Part shown: piece after piece, positions 51,440 to 63,668 of the stretch
Numbering within the stretch: position 1 is the first letter of the stretch
How the letters are laid out: every line of letters begins with the position of its first letter
NCBI RefSeq assembly: GCF_009649735.1
Contig: NZ_WJNH01000004.1
Span: forward strand, 1-64,000
DNA: 64,000 nucleotides
Origin: Salinibacillus xinjiangensis
GTDB lineage: Bacteria; Bacillota; Bacilli; Bacillales; Alkalibacillaceae
Reading direction: 5' to 3'
The notes under the pieces: model-generated
The model's database searches: none
Seen by the model: the letters and a program-made list of their open reading frames with translations, nothing else
What the model was told of the DNA's origin: nothing
Program-made: the position numbers and the translations under genes

Positions 51440-51780
51440 ATTATCACCACTTTTATTTTCTATTAATATTTATCCTATCAGAATATAAGTTTTCTTAATC
51501 TATCATTTCTATGAAACCAGTAAAATGGAATATATAGTTTTTTCCGGAGAGACCAGGAAGTGATTTCGAAGTCACTTGGTATAGAGGCTTTCTCATTCAA
51601 TAAAAACATTATCATTTTAACCTTATTTATATAAATTATTCAATACTAAATCATAAATTCCTTTATTTTTTAGTAATAGAAAGATTAGGTGGGGATTTCA
51701 TAGGGTTTGAAGCTTATCCTATTATCTATAAATGAAGTGCTAAATGATCTCCAAAATCACTTAGCACTTCCTGATGCAAT
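51440..51780. other. Gap between rho and glpX with two hairpins
   Basis: 341 bp without a gene. GAAGTGCTAAATGAT (51734-51748) pairs with ATCACTTAGCACTTC (51756-51770), likely the glpX terminator though its T-run is weak. A second palindromic hairpin, centred on TTCGAA at about 51560-51581, lies in the rho leader region. The stretch 51596-51720 is very AT-rich and otherwise empty. Confidence 0.6.
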
Positions 51781-52752
51781 TTATCCTTCTTTGATGACGA
51801 GGTTGGGTTTCTTTTTTAAGCTATGATTTCCATCAATAAATCGTACGGTGCCTGATTTTGCTCTCATGACGATGGTTTGGGTTGTTCCTTTTGTACCTTT
51901 AAATTGAACTCCCTTTAAGAGCTCACCATCAGTTACGCCTGTAGCGGCAAAAATGGCGTCATCCCCACCGCAAAGGTCATCCATCGTGAGCACTTTGTTG
52001 ATATCGGTAATGCCCATCTCCTGACAGCGAAGTTCTTCTTCCTCATTGGATGGAACTAATTTACCTTGAATTTCACCGCCTAAGCATTTTAGGCCTACAG
52101 CAGCTAATACGCCTTCAGGTGCGCCTCCAATCCCAAATAAAATGTCGACACCTGTATGATCAAAGGCTGTATTGATAGCCGCCGCAACATCTCCATCCGG
52201 AATTAGCTTTATACGGGCTCCTGCCTCACGAATCTCATCAATAATGGCTGAGTGGCGGTCACGATTAAGTACGGTTGCAACCACATCCTCAACATCCTTA
52301 TTCTTCGCTTTGGCAACGGCCATTAAGTTGTCGGTAACAGAAGCGTTAATATCAACCTTGCCAACAGCCTCAGGTCCCACTGCGATTTTGTTCATATACA
52401 TATCTGGTGCGTGTAGCATTTTGCCATGGTCAGCAACAGCAAGTACAGCTAATGCATTCCATGTACCTAATGCCACAATATTCGTTCCCTCTAATGGGTC
52501 AACGGCTACATCCACTCGTGGACCATAGCCATTTCCTAGCTTTTCACCGATATAGAGCATTGGGGCTTCATCCATTTCCCCTTCCCCAATCACGACAGTC
52601 CCCTTCATTGGAATGGTATCAAAGACATTTCTCATCGCAGTTGTAGCTGCATCGTCCGCTTCTTCCTTTTTACCTCTTCCCATCCATCTAGCTGAGGCTA
52701 GTGCTGCCGCCTCTGTTACGCGTACTAATTCCATTGTAAGGCTTCTTTCCAT
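51781..52752 (-). CDS. glpX: Class II fructose-1,6-bisphosphatase GlpX
   Basis: Gluconeogenic FBPase, 323 residues. Metal and substrate motifs: [15 protein letters not shown], the DPLEGTN signature ([14 protein letters not shown]), and the [12 protein letters not shown] loop. The start is ATG 52752, preceded by GGGGAGG nine bases upstream. It stands with murAB, tal and fbaA, linking it to sugar phosphate metabolism. Confidence 0.96.
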   Translation of the reverse strand: MERSLTMELVRVTEAAALASARWMGRGKKEEADDAATTAMRNVFDTIPMKGTVVIGEGEMDEAPMLYIGEKLGNGYGPRVDVAVDPLEGTNIVALGTWNALAVLAVADHGKMLHAPDMYMNKIAVGPEAVGKVDINASVTDNLMAVAKAKNKDVEDVVATVLNRDRHSAIIDEIREAGARIKLIPDGDVAAAINTAFDHTGVDILFGIGGAPEGVLAAVGLKCLGGEIQGKLVPSNEEEELRCQEMGITDINKVLTMDDLCGGDDAIFAATGVTDGELLKGVQFKGTKGTTQTIVMRAKSGTVRFIDGNHSLKKKPNLVIKEG

Positions 52753-52835
52753 GGTATAATTCCTCCCCAAAATAATAAAATATCCTTTTTCTCTCTCTAT
52801 TGGTTTCTCTCATATCCATGGAACCTTACTGATTT

Positions 52836-54122
52836 TTATGACTCTTGAAATTGTTCGGCTTCTTCTTCTGTCATCTCTTCACGCCAAACCTTTGCTCCTA
52901 GGTTGATTAATTTATCGGTTAATCCTTCATAGCCTCTGTCGATATGCTCAAGTCCGGCTATTTCCGTCACACCCTCGGCCACCAAACCAGCAGCAACAAG
53001 GGCTGCACCAGCTCTAAGGTCGCTTGCTTTTACCTTTGCGCCTTCTAGCTGAACAGGTCCTGCTACGACGGCTGAACTGCCTTCCACCTTAATATCCGCG
53101 TTCATACGACGTAATTCGTCAATATGCTTAAAGCGGGATTGATAAATGGTATCTGTCACAATTCCTGTGCCATCCGCCTGGGTTAATAAAGTGGTAAACG
53201 GCTGCTGCAGGTCGGTTGGAAAGCCCGGGTAGACGAGCGTTTTAATATCGACACTTTTTAGTCGTTTATTGCCTCGAATAAGCAGTTGATCATCGATAAC
53301 ATCGACAATCACGCCCATTTCTCGGAGTTTCGCTATCAGTGACTCAAGGTGCGTCGGTATCACATTGTCAATTAGAATCTCGTCACCAATTGCTGCTGCA
53401 ATAATTGTATACGTTCCCGCCTCGATACGGTCAGGTATAATCGTATGCTGGCAGCCACTTAAGCGCTCAACTCCTTCAATCCGAATGACATCAGTACCTG
53501 CACCTTTAATTTTGGCTCCCATACTTGTAAGCAAAGTAGCCACATCAATGATTTCAGGTTCTTTTGCTGCGTTCTCGATGATGGTTTTTCCCTTTGCTTT
53601 TACGGCTGCAAGCATAATATTGATTGTTGCTCCGACACTTACGACGTCCAAATAAATCCTAGCACCACGTAATTCGTCGGCCCGAAGATACATGGCACCC
53701 TGCTCATTGGTCACTTCAGCACCTAAAGCCTCAAAGCCTTTAATATGCTGGTCGATAGGTCTTGGACCTAAATTACAGCCACCTGGAAGCCCGATAACCG
53801 CCTTTTTGAATCGACCTAGCATTGCCCCCATGAAGTAGTAAGAAGCTCTTAACTTCTTCACTTTTCCGTTTGGTAAAGGCATGGAAACCATGGCTGAAGG
53901 GTCCACGGTTATATCTTCACCCGATTGTTTAACACTCCCACCAATTTCTTCAAGTAAGTTTTTTAAAATACTAATATCAGAAATACTCGGGAGCCCCTCG
54001 ATGGTAACAGGTGAATCAGCTAGGATTGTGGCGGGAATAAGCGCCACTGCACTATTTTTTGCACCGCTAATTCGAACCTGGCCCCGAAGTGTTCTGCCAC
54101 CTTCAACTAATAATTTCTCCAT
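52836..54122 (-). CDS. murAB: UDP-N-acetylglucosamine 1-carboxyvinyltransferase MurAB (MurZ)
   Basis: Second MurA paralogue, 428 residues, typical of low-GC Gram-positives. Catalytic Cys116 in [13 protein letters not shown], Lys22-Asn23 in GAKNSA. The start is ATG 54122 giving MEKLLVEGG, as in B. subtilis MurAB; a TTG two codons earlier is also possible. It lies between glpX and tal as in B. subtilis. Confidence 0.96.
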   Translation of the reverse strand: MEKLLVEGGRTLRGQVRISGAKNSAVALIPATILADSPVTIEGLPSISDISILKNLLEEIGGSVKQSGEDITVDPSAMVSMPLPNGKVKKLRASYYFMGAMLGRFKKAVIGLPGGCNLGPRPIDQHIKGFEALGAEVTNEQGAMYLRADELRGARIYLDVVSVGATINIMLAAVKAKGKTIIENAAKEPEIIDVATLLTSMGAKIKGAGTDVIRIEGVERLSGCQHTIIPDRIEAGTYTIIAAAIGDEILIDNVIPTHLESLIAKLREMGVIVDVIDDQLLIRGNKRLKSVDIKTLVYPGFPTDLQQPFTTLLTQADGTGIVTDTIYQSRFKHIDELRRMNADIKVEGSSAVVAGPVQLEGAKVKASDLRAGAALVAAGLVAEGVTEIAGLEHIDRGYEGLTDKLINLGAKVWREEMTEEEAEQFQES

Positions 54123-54229
54123 ATGCAAATACGCTCCTCTATTGCTACCAAATGTTGTCAGTTGAAAACTCTACACGGGTAAAACTATTCCTCTTATGAT
54201 TAGTTTTAACAATAACTTAACATTTATGC

Positions 54230-54874
54230 TTACTTTTGCTGATTCCAATCAGCTAAAAATTTCTCAATACCTTGGTCTGTTAATGGATGCTTCACCAATC
54301 CTTGTAGCACCTTTAGTGGAACCGTTGCAATATGGGCTCCATTAAGCGCTGCGTCAGTGACGTGCATAGGATGTCTTACAGATGCTGCAATAATTTCAGT
54401 GTCAATTCCGTGGATGTCGAAAATTTCCCGAACCTGCGCGACTAATGTCATCCCATTTTGGCCAATGTCATCTAGACGACCGAGAAATGGTGAAACATAT
54501 GTAGCGCCAGCACGTGCTGCAAGAAGAGCTTGGTTTGCGGAGAAAATCAAGGTGACATTTGTTTTTATGTTTTGATCGCTAAGTTTTTTGACCGCTTTTA
54601 GGCCCTCTAATGTCATGGGAACTTTGATGGTGATGTTTGGGGCAATGGCTGCTAATTCTTCAGCTTCTTTCAGCATTCCTTCAGCATCCTCAGAAATAAC
54701 CTCAGCACTAACAGATCCTTCTGTTACCTCTGTCGTAATTTCTTTTAGACGATCGTGGAAGGAAACACCTTCTTTAGCTACTAGACTTGGATTGGTTGTA
54801 ACACCTGCTAAAACACCTAATGCGTTGGCCTCGCGTATTTCGTCAATATTGGCTGTATCAATAAAAAATTTCAC
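54230..54874 (-). CDS. tal: Transaldolase / fructose-6-phosphate aldolase family (TalC-like)
   Basis: 214 residues, the short single-domain class. The Schiff-base lysine is in [12 protein letters not shown], and [15 protein letters not shown] and [11 protein letters not shown] are typical. The start is a GTG at 54874 with GGGAGG eight bases upstream. A candidate CcpA site lies just upstream. Sequence alone does not separate transaldolase from F6P aldolase activity; B. subtilis YwjH at this position is a transaldolase. Confidence 0.93.
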   Translation of the reverse strand: MKFFIDTANIDEIREANALGVLAGVTTNPSLVAKEGVSFHDRLKEITTEVTEGSVSAEVISEDAEGMLKEAEELAAIAPNITIKVPMTLEGLKAVKKLSDQNIKTNVTLIFSANQALLAARAGATYVSPFLGRLDDIGQNGMTLVAQVREIFDIHGIDTEIIAASVRHPMHVTDAALNGAHIATVPLKVLQGLVKHPLTDQGIEKFLADWNQQK

Positions 54875-54901
54875 TAAATAAACCTCCCTTTTTTTCATTC
54901 A

Positions 54902-54916
54902 GCGCAAGCGCTTTAC
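54902..54916. promoter_or_regulatory. Weak candidate catabolite-responsive element before tal
   Basis: The sequence around the palindrome AAGCGCTT (AGTAAAGCGCTTGCGC on the minus strand) resembles a cre core, with several mismatches in the outer positions. It lies about 20 bp upstream of the tal ribosome binding site. Confidence 0.3.
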
Positions 54917-54923
54917 TAATGCA

Positions 54924-54957
54924 TGAAAAGGAAACCGCCAAAAATGACGGCTTCCTT
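54924..54957 (-). terminator. Intrinsic terminator of fbaA
   Basis: A 12-bp stem (54928-54939 with 54946-54957, complete on the minus strand with G-U pairs) is followed by TTTTC. It starts 10 bp past the fbaA stop. Confidence 0.8.
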
Positions 54958-54966
54958 AAAGACTTT

Positions 54967-55830
54967 TTATGCTTTGTTTGAAGAACCGAATTCGCGCATT
55001 TTGCCGATTACGGTTTCTTTAATCGCTTCTGTACCTGGTCCTAAATACTTACGTGGGTCATAAAGATCAGGCTTTTCAGCTAACACTTCACGAACTCTTT
55101 TCGCTTGTGAAATTTGGTTTTCTGTATTTACGTTTACCTTTGCAGTACCAAGGGAGATGGCTTTTTGGATATCCTTTGTTGGGATACCTGTTCCACCATG
55201 AAGTACAAGTGGTACATTAGTAATGTTAAATACCTCTTCCATACGGTCGAAGCCAAGGTTAGGCTCTCCTTTGTATGGTCCGTGCACAGAACCTAGTGCA
55301 GGTGCAAAGCAATCGACATTTGTTTCATCGATAAGCTGTTTACACTCAGATGGAATTGCATAAGCTGCCTCAGCATCCTCTACAACTAGATCATCTTCTT
55401 GACCACCAATTCGGCCTAGTTCTGCTTCGACAGAAACACCGTGAATGTGAGCAAGCTCGACAACTTTTTTCGTTAAGGCAATGTTTTCTTCTAATGGATA
55501 GTGTGAACCATCAATCATAACGGAAGTGAATCCAGCTTGAATGGCTTCAGCACACTTTTCAAAGCTTGAACCATGGTCAAGGTGAATCGCTACCGGAACA
55601 GTAGTGCCATATGATTCCATTAAGGATTTCACAATAGCTACTGCTACTTTGAAACCACCCATATAGCGTGCAGCACCCTCAGAGACACCTAAAATAACTG
55701 GTGACTTTTCTTCCTCGGCTGCTTGCAAGATCCCTTGCACATATTCTAAGTTGTTAATGTTAAATTGTCCGACTGCATACCCGTTGTCTTTGGCCTTGTT
55801 GAGCATTTCTCTCATGGATACTAGTGGCAT
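54967..55830 (-). CDS. fbaA: Class II fructose-bisphosphate aldolase
   Basis: Zinc aldolase of glycolysis and gluconeogenesis, 287 residues. Metal ligands and active site: [23 protein letters not shown], and [11 protein letters not shown]. The start is ATG 55830 with GGAGG eight bases upstream. Confidence 0.97.
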   Translation of the reverse strand: MPLVSMREMLNKAKDNGYAVGQFNINNLEYVQGILQAAEEEKSPVILGVSEGAARYMGGFKVAVAIVKSLMESYGTTVPVAIHLDHGSSFEKCAEAIQAGFTSVMIDGSHYPLEENIALTKKVVELAHIHGVSVEAELGRIGGQEDDLVVEDAEAAYAIPSECKQLIDETNVDCFAPALGSVHGPYKGEPNLGFDRMEEVFNITNVPLVLHGGTGIPTKDIQKAISLGTAKVNVNTENQISQAKRVREVLAEKPDLYDPRKYLGPGTEAIKETVIGKMREFGSSNKA

Positions 55831-55971
55831 GACGGAATCCTCCTTTATTGTACGAATGTCCTGCACATCATTTTTTGGACATACTTTAATTTATGTAACT
55901 ATAAGCACTTTTATAGCATACCAAGTCGAATAAACATGTGCAACAAAAGAGGATTCAAATTTAAGGATATT

Positions 55972-56340
55972 TTATGACGGCGTGTTTTCTTTTAGTAGCC
56001 CAATTACCTCCGTCACGTCAAACGGCTTCTGCAAAAATCCCTTGATATTAGGATTTTTCATATCCATATCAATTTCGTCCATCGAATAACCACTCATTAT
56101 ATAAACTGCCACTTGATTTCCATATTTTTGCGATAAACGATCGGCAATTTCTCTCCCATTCATAGCAGGTAAGCTGTAATCCACAAAGACAAAATCGGGC
56201 TTGTTTTTCTCACATTCCTGAAACAATGCCTGACCACTTTCAAATTCCTTTACTTGATGTCCTTCACTCGAAATGATTTCCTTGAGTAATAAACGTATTC
56301 CCATTTGGTCATCCACGATAAACGTCTGTTTTTTGCCCAC
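55972..56340 (-). CDS. spo0F: Sporulation phosphorelay response regulator Spo0F
   Basis: Single-domain receiver that passes phosphate from sensor kinases to Spo0B. 122 residues: the acidic pair D10-D11 (VDDQMGIR), phosphorylation site D54 (FVDYSLPAM), S83 at the switch position (IMSGYS; Thr82 in B. subtilis) and K105 (LQKPFD). No output domain. The start is a GTG at 56340 with AAGGTGATG upstream. It lies between fbaA and ywjG as in B. subtilis. Confidence 0.95.
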   Translation of the reverse strand: MGKKQTFIVDDQMGIRLLLKEIISSEGHQVKEFESGQALFQECEKNKPDFVFVDYSLPAMNGREIADRLSQKYGNQVAVYIMSGYSMDEIDMDMKNPNIKGFLQKPFDVTEVIGLLKENTPS

Positions 56341-56402
56341 TTTTTCATCACCTTTTTGTTCATATTAAAAAATAACGTACAACTATGTTATATTTATACT
56401 GC

Positions 56403-56430
56403 TTTCTATATATAGGTTTTGAATTCCTTC
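56403..56430 (-). promoter_or_regulatory. Candidate sigma-H promoter of spo0F
   Basis: GAAGGAATT (56422-56430), 12 bp, ATAGAAA (56403-56409) on the minus strand, matching RnAGGAwWW-N11/12-RnnGAAT. B. subtilis spo0F has a sigma-H promoter. Confidence 0.65.
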
Positions 56431-56502
56431 TTTTACGTTCTAAATAGTGAAAAAGACGGATTTTATAGGGAACGGATGTTCTCTGAAAGGAGATGTACAT
56501 AA

Positions 56503-57042
56503 ATGCTACAATTGTTTACTACCCAATTAATAAACAAGTTAAACCAAATACAAAATGAAGAAGAGCTCGCCTTTGAAGAGGCCGCCCGTTCTTTAGCGAA
56601 TGCAGTCATTGGTGATGGACATATTTATTGGTATGCCACTGGTGAAATGCAGGCCTTATTAGCTGAAATCGAGCATGGAGCAGAACCTTTTCCATCATCA
56701 AAGCTATATGACGGACAAGTCGATTTGTCTTCTACGGATCGTGTTGTTGTGGCAGCTCGGTTTGCCGATGATCAGCAGGCTGTTGAATTCATAGAAAAAG
56801 TTCAACATCAAGGTGTAGAGGTTATTGCTCTTTCAGCGGTAAAATCTGAGCAAAACCCACTCCCACAATTCGCCAATTACCATATAGATACGAAGCTCGT
56901 TGAAGCTTTGGTACCGTTGGATGAAGAGAAAATTGCATTTCCAGCAGTTATGACCATGCTCTATACTTATTATGGATTATATGTCACTACAAAAGAGATG
57001 ATTGCTGATTTTGAAGGGGAATTACCTGGTGGGATGATGTAG
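56503..57042 (+). CDS. ywjG: DUF2529 protein YwjG
   Basis: 179 residues, no membrane segment. The VIGDGHIYWYATGEMQALLAEIEHGAEPFPSSKLY segment suggests a SIS-like sugar-phosphate fold. It is divergent from spo0F and convergent with pyrG, as the family usually is in Bacillus. GAAAGGAGATG lies eight bases before the ATG. Function unknown. Confidence 0.88.
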   Translation: MLQLFTTQLINKLNQIQNEEELAFEEAARSLANAVIGDGHIYWYATGEMQALLAEIEHGAEPFPSSKLYDGQVDLSSTDRVVVAARFADDQQAVEFIEKVQHQGVEVIALSAVKSEQNPLPQFANYHIDTKLVEALVPLDEEKIAFPAVMTMLYTYYGLYVTTKEMIADFEGELPGGMM

Positions 57043-57139
57043 GATTGTTGGTCATGCGCAGGTTTATCAGAAAATACGACGTAACTCGGGTGTGACTGGT
57101 TTCCAATGATGACTTTGATGAGTGCACAACCATCGCTCC

Positions 57140-57240
57140 GGAAATACACTTCGCTTTCCGCGGGCGAGCGCTGAGCCTCCTCGCTGTGCTCCGGGGTCTC
57201 AGCTGTCTCTTTGCTCCCACAGGAGTCTCCGTGTATTTCC
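57140..57240. repeat. Foldback repeat, copy 1
   Basis: Bacillaceae-type dispersed element containing CGCTTTCCGCGGGCGAGCG and GGAGTCTCC. Its ends are exact inverted repeats: GGAAATACAC (57140-57149) and GTGTATTTCC (57231-57240). Confidence 0.75.
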
Positions 57241-57338
57241 TCCGCTAAAAACCGTGCCTAATTCGTTGATTTAGAGGTGAACTATTGGAAAACAAAAGCT
57301 TTTAAACATGCATTCATCAGAACACTACTATAGTGAAG

Positions 57339-57420
57339 GCAGAATACGGAGACTCCTATGGGAGGAAGCGTTACTTCCGAGGAGACTGAGGCCGTGCCCA
57401 TGGAAAGCGAAGTATTCTGC
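57339..57420. repeat. Foldback repeat, copy 2 (inverted to copy 1)
   Basis: Same family in the opposite orientation. Its ends are also exact inverted repeats but of different sequence: GCAGAATAC (57339-57347) and GTATTCTGC (57412-57420). Near-identical 16-bp direct repeats beginning CATGCA lie outside it at 57307 and 57433. The rest of the 540-bp ywjG-pyrG gap shows nothing else but the terminator. Confidence 0.75.
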
Positions 57421-57549
57421 CGGAACGGTTTGCATGCACTCATCAGAATGACTTGGGAGACACTTATTTACGTCGCATTTTATATTTATTAAACCAAAAC
57501 AACTTGTTCTTAAAAAAGAGCGATCAGAATAAAGCACCAAATTAAGAAA

Positions 57550-57578
57550 GGCCAAGCCCCCAAAAATAGGGCTTGGCC
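57550..57578. terminator. Terminator between ywjG and pyrG
   Basis: GGCCAAGCCC (57550-57559) pairs perfectly with GGGCTTGGCC (57569-57578). T-runs follow on both strands (T7 on plus, TTTCTT on minus), so it can serve both convergent genes. Confidence 0.88.
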
Positions 57579-57584
57579 GTTTTT

Positions 57585-59417
<1,833 letters not shown>

Positions 59418-59447
59418 AAGCGCCCCCGATTTGTATCGGGAGCGCTT
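59418..59447 (-). terminator. Intrinsic terminator of rpoE
   Basis: A 13-bp stem (59418-59430 with 59435-59447, one G-U) over a 4-base loop, then TTTTGTT on the minus strand. It lies about 70 bp past the rpoE stop. Confidence 0.85.
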
Positions 59448-59513
59448 CATTTCCGTTCAAAGGAGCCCAAATAAAATTTTATCCATTTCGACTCTCAAAG
59501 TCAAGATGAAAAA

Positions 59514-60029
59514 TTATTTATCGTCTTCCTCATCGTCATCTTCACTTAAGAAGTCATCATCGTCATTATTATCATCACTGCTATCATCTATATCTTCAGC
59601 ATCAAATCCGAAGTCTTCATCTAAATCTTCCTCAAAGTCATCAAAGTCTTCGGTCAGATCCTCTTCAACTTCTTTTTCTTCTACTTCCTCGACAACCTCT
59701 TTTTTAGCAGGCTTTTTCTTCGCCTTTTTCTTTTTCTTCTTCTTAGGTGCCACATCTTCTTCAATTTGATCAACAGGATACCAACGCTTTAATCCCCACA
59801 TATTTGAACCAACTGTCATGAACTGGCCGTCCGTGTTCAAGTCTGTATAAAATTGCGCAATGACCTCTTCCTTTTGTTGATCTGTTAATCCTTTAAATTC
59901 TGCCACTCGATTAAATAATTCATTAAAATCCATTGCTTTTTTTTCATTGGTTAAAATCTCTGTTGCTACTTTTAACAATGAAACTTCAGCAATGTCTTCT
60001 TCATTGTATTTTTCCAATTCCAAGCTCAT
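59514..60029 (-). CDS. rpoE: RNA polymerase delta subunit
   Basis: 171 residues. The folded N-terminal HARE-HTH domain (about 1-90; MDFNELFNRVAEFKGL and GSNMWGLKRWYPVDQ) is followed by a lysine patch (KKKKKKKAKKK, about 96-106) and an extremely acidic disordered tail. It promotes RNA release and recycling of polymerase. The start is ATG 60029 with GGGAG eight bases upstream. Upstream lies an extended -10 box (TGTTATAAT, 60065-60073). Confidence 0.97.
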   Translation of the reverse strand: MSLELEKYNEEDIAEVSLLKVATEILTNEKKAMDFNELFNRVAEFKGLTDQQKEEVIAQFYTDLNTDGQFMTVGSNMWGLKRWYPVDQIEEDVAPKKKKKKKAKKKPAKKEVVEEVEEKEVEEDLTEDFDDFEEDLDEDFGFDAEDIDDSSDDNNDDDDFLSEDDDEEDDK

Positions 60030-60064
60030 GACCAGCACTCCCTTTTCTTTCGATTACTATAAAG

Positions 60065-60073
60065 ATTATAACA
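60065..60073 (-). promoter_or_regulatory. Extended -10 promoter element of rpoE
   Basis: TGTTATAAT on the minus strand, 36 bp before the rpoE ATG. The -35 region is poor, as expected for an extended -10 promoter. Confidence 0.5.
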
Positions 60074-60213
60074 TCTCGCTATTCGTGTTGCCGTTTTTTA
60101 ACCATAGTATACATTATATACAAAAAAATAGCATTTATGCTAGGGGGAATCAAGTGTTGAGGGTTTGATTGGTTGGGTGGTTGGTGGTTTGGATTTAAGT
60201 TTTGTGCTTTGTA

Positions 60214-60308
60214 GGGTCAGACCCCACTTGATTTGGGGTTGATATGTAAGGACTGACCTCTTACCTAGGTTGGTTGGTTCATTTTGTTAGCAGTAAGAGG
60301 TCAGACCC
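60214..60308. repeat. GGGTCAGACCC palindromes in the rpoE-icmF gap
   Basis: GGGTCAGACCC (60214-60224) recurs in shortened form at 60299-60308. The second lies in the arm of a perfect 11-bp inverted repeat, TGACCTCTTAC (60254-60264) / GTAAGAGGTCA (60293-60303). The rest of the 360-bp gap is GT-rich and empty. No clear icmF terminator is seen. Confidence 0.7.
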
Positions 60309-60390
60309 TGGTGCTTTCCATTTTATATGGCTTTTGACTTAATTTGGTTGACGGTGTAGTTTTCTTTGCCTTTTGTTTTAGCTTTTGACC

Positions 60391-63300
60391 TTACATATTT
60401 CTCCTATATTGGCCGCCAACTTCATATAGGGCGTTGGTAATTTGGCCTAGGCTTGCTACTTTCACGGTTTCCATGAGCTCAGCGAAGATGTTGCCACCGC
60501 TTGCGGCGACCTCTTTAAGGCGATTAAGTGCTGCTTCACATTCGCCTTGATGTGCTTGCTGGAACTTGCGTAAGTTTTCAATTTGCTGATCCTTTTCTTC
60601 CTTGGATGCACGTGCCAGCTCCATGGAATTGATGTCGTCCTCTGAAGGTGGATTTGGATTTTGATAGGTGTTCACGCCGACAATTGGCAGCTCACCAGAA
60701 TGCTTTTTCCCTTCATAATATAAGGACTCATCTTGAATCTTTCCACGCTGATATTGACGTTCCATAGAACCAAGTACGCCACCACGGTCGTTTAGGCGTT
60801 CAAACTCCTGTAGCACTGCCTCTTCCACCATGTCTGTTAGCATTTCAACAATAAAGGAACCTTGAATGGAGTTCTCATTTTTAGTTAAGCCAAATTCCTT
60901 ATTGATGATCATTTGAATCGCCATCGCGCGGCGAACTGACTCTTCCGTTGGTGTCGTAATGGCCTCATCATAAGCATTGGTGTGCAGTGAATTTGTATTA
61001 TCCTGAATAGCCAGCAACGCCTGTAAAGTTGTACGAATATCATTAAAATCAATTTCCTGAGCGTGCAAGGAGCGGCCAGATGTTTGAATATGATATTTGA
61101 GCTTTTGACTTCTTTCATTGGCACCGTATTTATCACGCATCACAATCGACCAAATTCTTCTCGCCACACGTCCTATCACGGTATACTCAGGATCTAGCCC
61201 ATTTGAGAAGAAGAAGGATAAGTTTGGCGCGAATTTGTTAATATCCATTCCTCGACTTAAATAGTACTCCACATAGGTAAACCCGTTCGCTAGTGTAAAG
61301 GCTAACTGTGTAATTGGATTTGCTCCAGCCTCGGCAATGTGATAGCCAGAAATGGAAACAGAATAGTAATTTCTGACGTTATGGTCGATAAAGTATTGCT
61401 GAATATCCCCCATCATCCGTAACGCAAACTCGGTGGAAAAGATACAAGTGTTTTGTCCTTGGTCTTCCTTTAAAATATCCGCTTGCACTGTACCGCGTGC
61501 TACTGCTAAGGTTTCCGCTTTGATTTGGTTATATTCGGCCTTATTTGGCTCGCGACCCTCTTGTTCTTTAAACTTTTGAACCTGTTGTTCAATCGCTGTA
61601 TTAAAGAACATCGCTAGAATAATTGGAGCAGGTCCATTAATGGTCATGGAAACAGAAGTGGATGGGTGACAAAGGTCAAAGCCGTCATATAGCTTTTTCA
61701 TATCCTCCAATGTACAAATGCTAACACCACTTTCTCCAACCTTACCGTAAATATCAGGGCGTTCATCAGGGTCTTCCCCATATAACGTCACCGAATCAAA
61801 TGCTGTACTTAAGCGTTTCGCATCATCATCCTTTGAAAGATAATGGAAACGACGGTTGGTTCTCTCCGGTGTTCCTTCTCCAGCAAACTGACGCTTCGGA
61901 TCCTCTCCTTTTCGCTTGAATGGGAAAACTCCAGCAGTAAATGGAAAGGCGCCTGGCACGTTTTCCTTGAGTAACCAAACGAGACGGTCGCCCCAGTCAT
62001 GGTATTTCGGTAGGGCAACTTTAGGGATTTTCAGACCAGATAAACTTTCAGTGGTTAAATCCATGGTGATTTCCTTGTCACGAACCTTATACGTCATTTG
62101 TTCCTGTTCATATTGGTCCTTGACCTCATCCCACTTTTCAAGTCGCTCGATATTTTCGTTTTCAATTTGTTTTTCATAGTGTTCAATTTTTTCATTTAAC
62201 TCTTTTAAGGTCGCCTCTTCCCCTAATTCTTCAGCTGTTCCTTTTAATTTATAAAGCTTGCGTGCTGCTTCAGCTTGTTTTTCAGCCTTTTCATGGTAGT
62301 TTCGCACGGTTAGAGAAATGTCACGTAAATATTGTCGTTGCTCATTCGGGATAATTAGGTTTTGTTTTTCAACGACATCTGTTTTTTCAAAGGATGTTGT
62401 CGCATTCCAATCATAGTCCTCATTGATTTTGTCAATGATTGCGGCGAATAAGGTGTTGGTTCCTGGGTCATTAAATTGACTTGCAATCGTACCGTATACA
62501 GGCATTTCTTTTGGATCGGAGTGGAATAGCATATGACTGCGCTGATACTGCTTACGAACCTGGCGCAATGCATCCTCAGATCCCTTTTGCTCAAACTTAT
62601 TAATGACAATAAAGTCAGCAAAGTCAATCATGTCAATTTTTTCAAGCTGAGATGGTGCACCGAATTCACTTGTCATGACATACATGGATAGGTTGGTGAT
62701 GTCTGTAATCGCAGCATCCCCTTGCCCGATGCCACTTGTTTCTACAATAATGAAATCGTAGCCAGCCGTTTTTACAACATCAATGGCGTCTGTTACCGCC
62801 TTCGAAATCTCGGTTTGAGAATCGCGAGTGGCAAGCGAACGCATATAAATGCGATCATTAAAGATGGCATTCATGCGAATTCGGTCACCAAGTAGGGCTC
62901 CACCTGTCTTCTTTTTGGTTGGGTCAATCGATAAAATGGCAATCTTTTTATCTGGAATTTCGGTAATAAAACGTCGAATGAGCTCATCAGTTAGCGAGCT
63001 TTTCCCGGCGCCTCCTGTACCTGTAATCCCCATAACAGGAACGGTTTTCTTCGGACTTTCTAGTGCCTTTTCGACCACTGCAGCCGTTTCTTCACTCTGT
63101 TTTTCGTGATTTTCCACATAGGTGATAAACCGCGCAATTGCTTGTGGTTCGCCTGCCTTTAAGCGTTTTAACTCGTCTTCAGGATTGATTGGATAAATGG
63201 CATCACATTCCTCGAGCATGGTATTGATCATGCCTTGAAGGCCCAACTCTCGACCATTTTCAGGTGAGAAAATACGTGCCACTCCATAATCATGGAGTTC

Positions 63301-63633
63301 TTTAATTTCGCGTGGAATAATAACTCCACCGCCACCTCCGTACACTCGGATGTGACCGGATCCTCGTTCTCGTAGTAAATCAACCATATATTTAAAATAC
63401 TCGACGTGGCCGCCTTGATAGGATGAAATGGCAATCCCTTGCGCATCCTCCTGAATGGCTGCATTCACCACTTCTTCAACAGAACGGTTATGCCCTAAGT
63501 GAATCACTTCTGCTCCGCTCGCCTGTAAAATTCTCCGCATAATGTTGATGGACGCATCATGACCATCAAACAAACTGGAGGCGGTTACAAAACGAACCGG
63601 ATTCTTCGGCATATAAACCTCAACTTTTTCCAT
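60391..63633 (-). CDS. icmF: Fused isobutyryl-CoA mutase IcmF
   Basis: B12-dependent interconversion of isobutyryl-CoA and n-butyryl-CoA. 1080 residues: a B12-binding domain (about 12-150; DGHD at 23-26 with the lower axial His25), a MeaB-type G-protein chaperone with P-loop [12 protein letters not shown] (201-212) and [18 protein letters not shown], a linker, then the mutase TIM barrel (about 560 on). [12 protein letters not shown] carries Phe at the position where methylmalonyl-CoA mutase has Tyr, which favours isobutyryl-CoA. The ATG at 63633 follows GGGAGG by 10 bases. It is preceded by a TetR-family gene 35 bp upstream, a pairing known in Bacillus. Confidence 0.95.
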   Translation of the reverse strand: MEKVEVYMPKNPVRFVTASSLFDGHDASINIMRRILQASGAEVIHLGHNRSVEEVVNAAIQEDAQGIAISSYQGGHVEYFKYMVDLLRERGSGHIRVYGGGGGVIIPREIKELHDYGVARIFSPENGRELGLQGMINTMLEECDAIYPINPEDELKRLKAGEPQAIARFITYVENHEKQSEETAAVVEKALESPKKTVPVMGITGTGGAGKSSLTDELIRRFITEIPDKKIAILSIDPTKKKTGGALLGDRIRMNAIFNDRIYMRSLATRDSQTEISKAVTDAIDVVKTAGYDFIIVETSGIGQGDAAITDITNLSMYVMTSEFGAPSQLEKIDMIDFADFIVINKFEQKGSEDALRQVRKQYQRSHMLFHSDPKEMPVYGTIASQFNDPGTNTLFAAIIDKINEDYDWNATTSFEKTDVVEKQNLIIPNEQRQYLRDISLTVRNYHEKAEKQAEAARKLYKLKGTAEELGEEATLKELNEKIEHYEKQIENENIERLEKWDEVKDQYEQEQMTYKVRDKEITMDLTTESLSGLKIPKVALPKYHDWGDRLVWLLKENVPGAFPFTAGVFPFKRKGEDPKRQFAGEGTPERTNRRFHYLSKDDDAKRLSTAFDSVTLYGEDPDERPDIYGKVGESGVSICTLEDMKKLYDGFDLCHPSTSVSMTINGPAPIILAMFFNTAIEQQVQKFKEQEGREPNKAEYNQIKAETLAVARGTVQADILKEDQGQNTCIFSTEFALRMMGDIQQYFIDHNVRNYYSVSISGYHIAEAGANPITQLAFTLANGFTYVEYYLSRGMDINKFAPNLSFFFSNGLDPEYTVIGRVARRIWSIVMRDKYGANERSQKLKYHIQTSGRSLHAQEIDFNDIRTTLQALLAIQDNTNSLHTNAYDEAITTPTEESVRRAMAIQMIINKEFGLTKNENSIQGSFIVEMLTDMVEEAVLQEFERLNDRGGVLGSMERQYQRGKIQDESLYYEGKKHSGELPIVGVNTYQNPNPPSEDDINSMELARASKEEKDQQIENLRKFQQAHQGECEAALNRLKEVAASGGNIFAELMETVKVASLGQITNALYEVGGQYRRNM

Positions 63634-63668
63634 TCTATCTCGTCCTCCCTTTTTCTTGAGGTAATAGA

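Noticed and set aside
59431-59769. Ser-rich plus-strand frame opposite rpoE
   Set aside because: Antisense image of the acidic RpoE tail.
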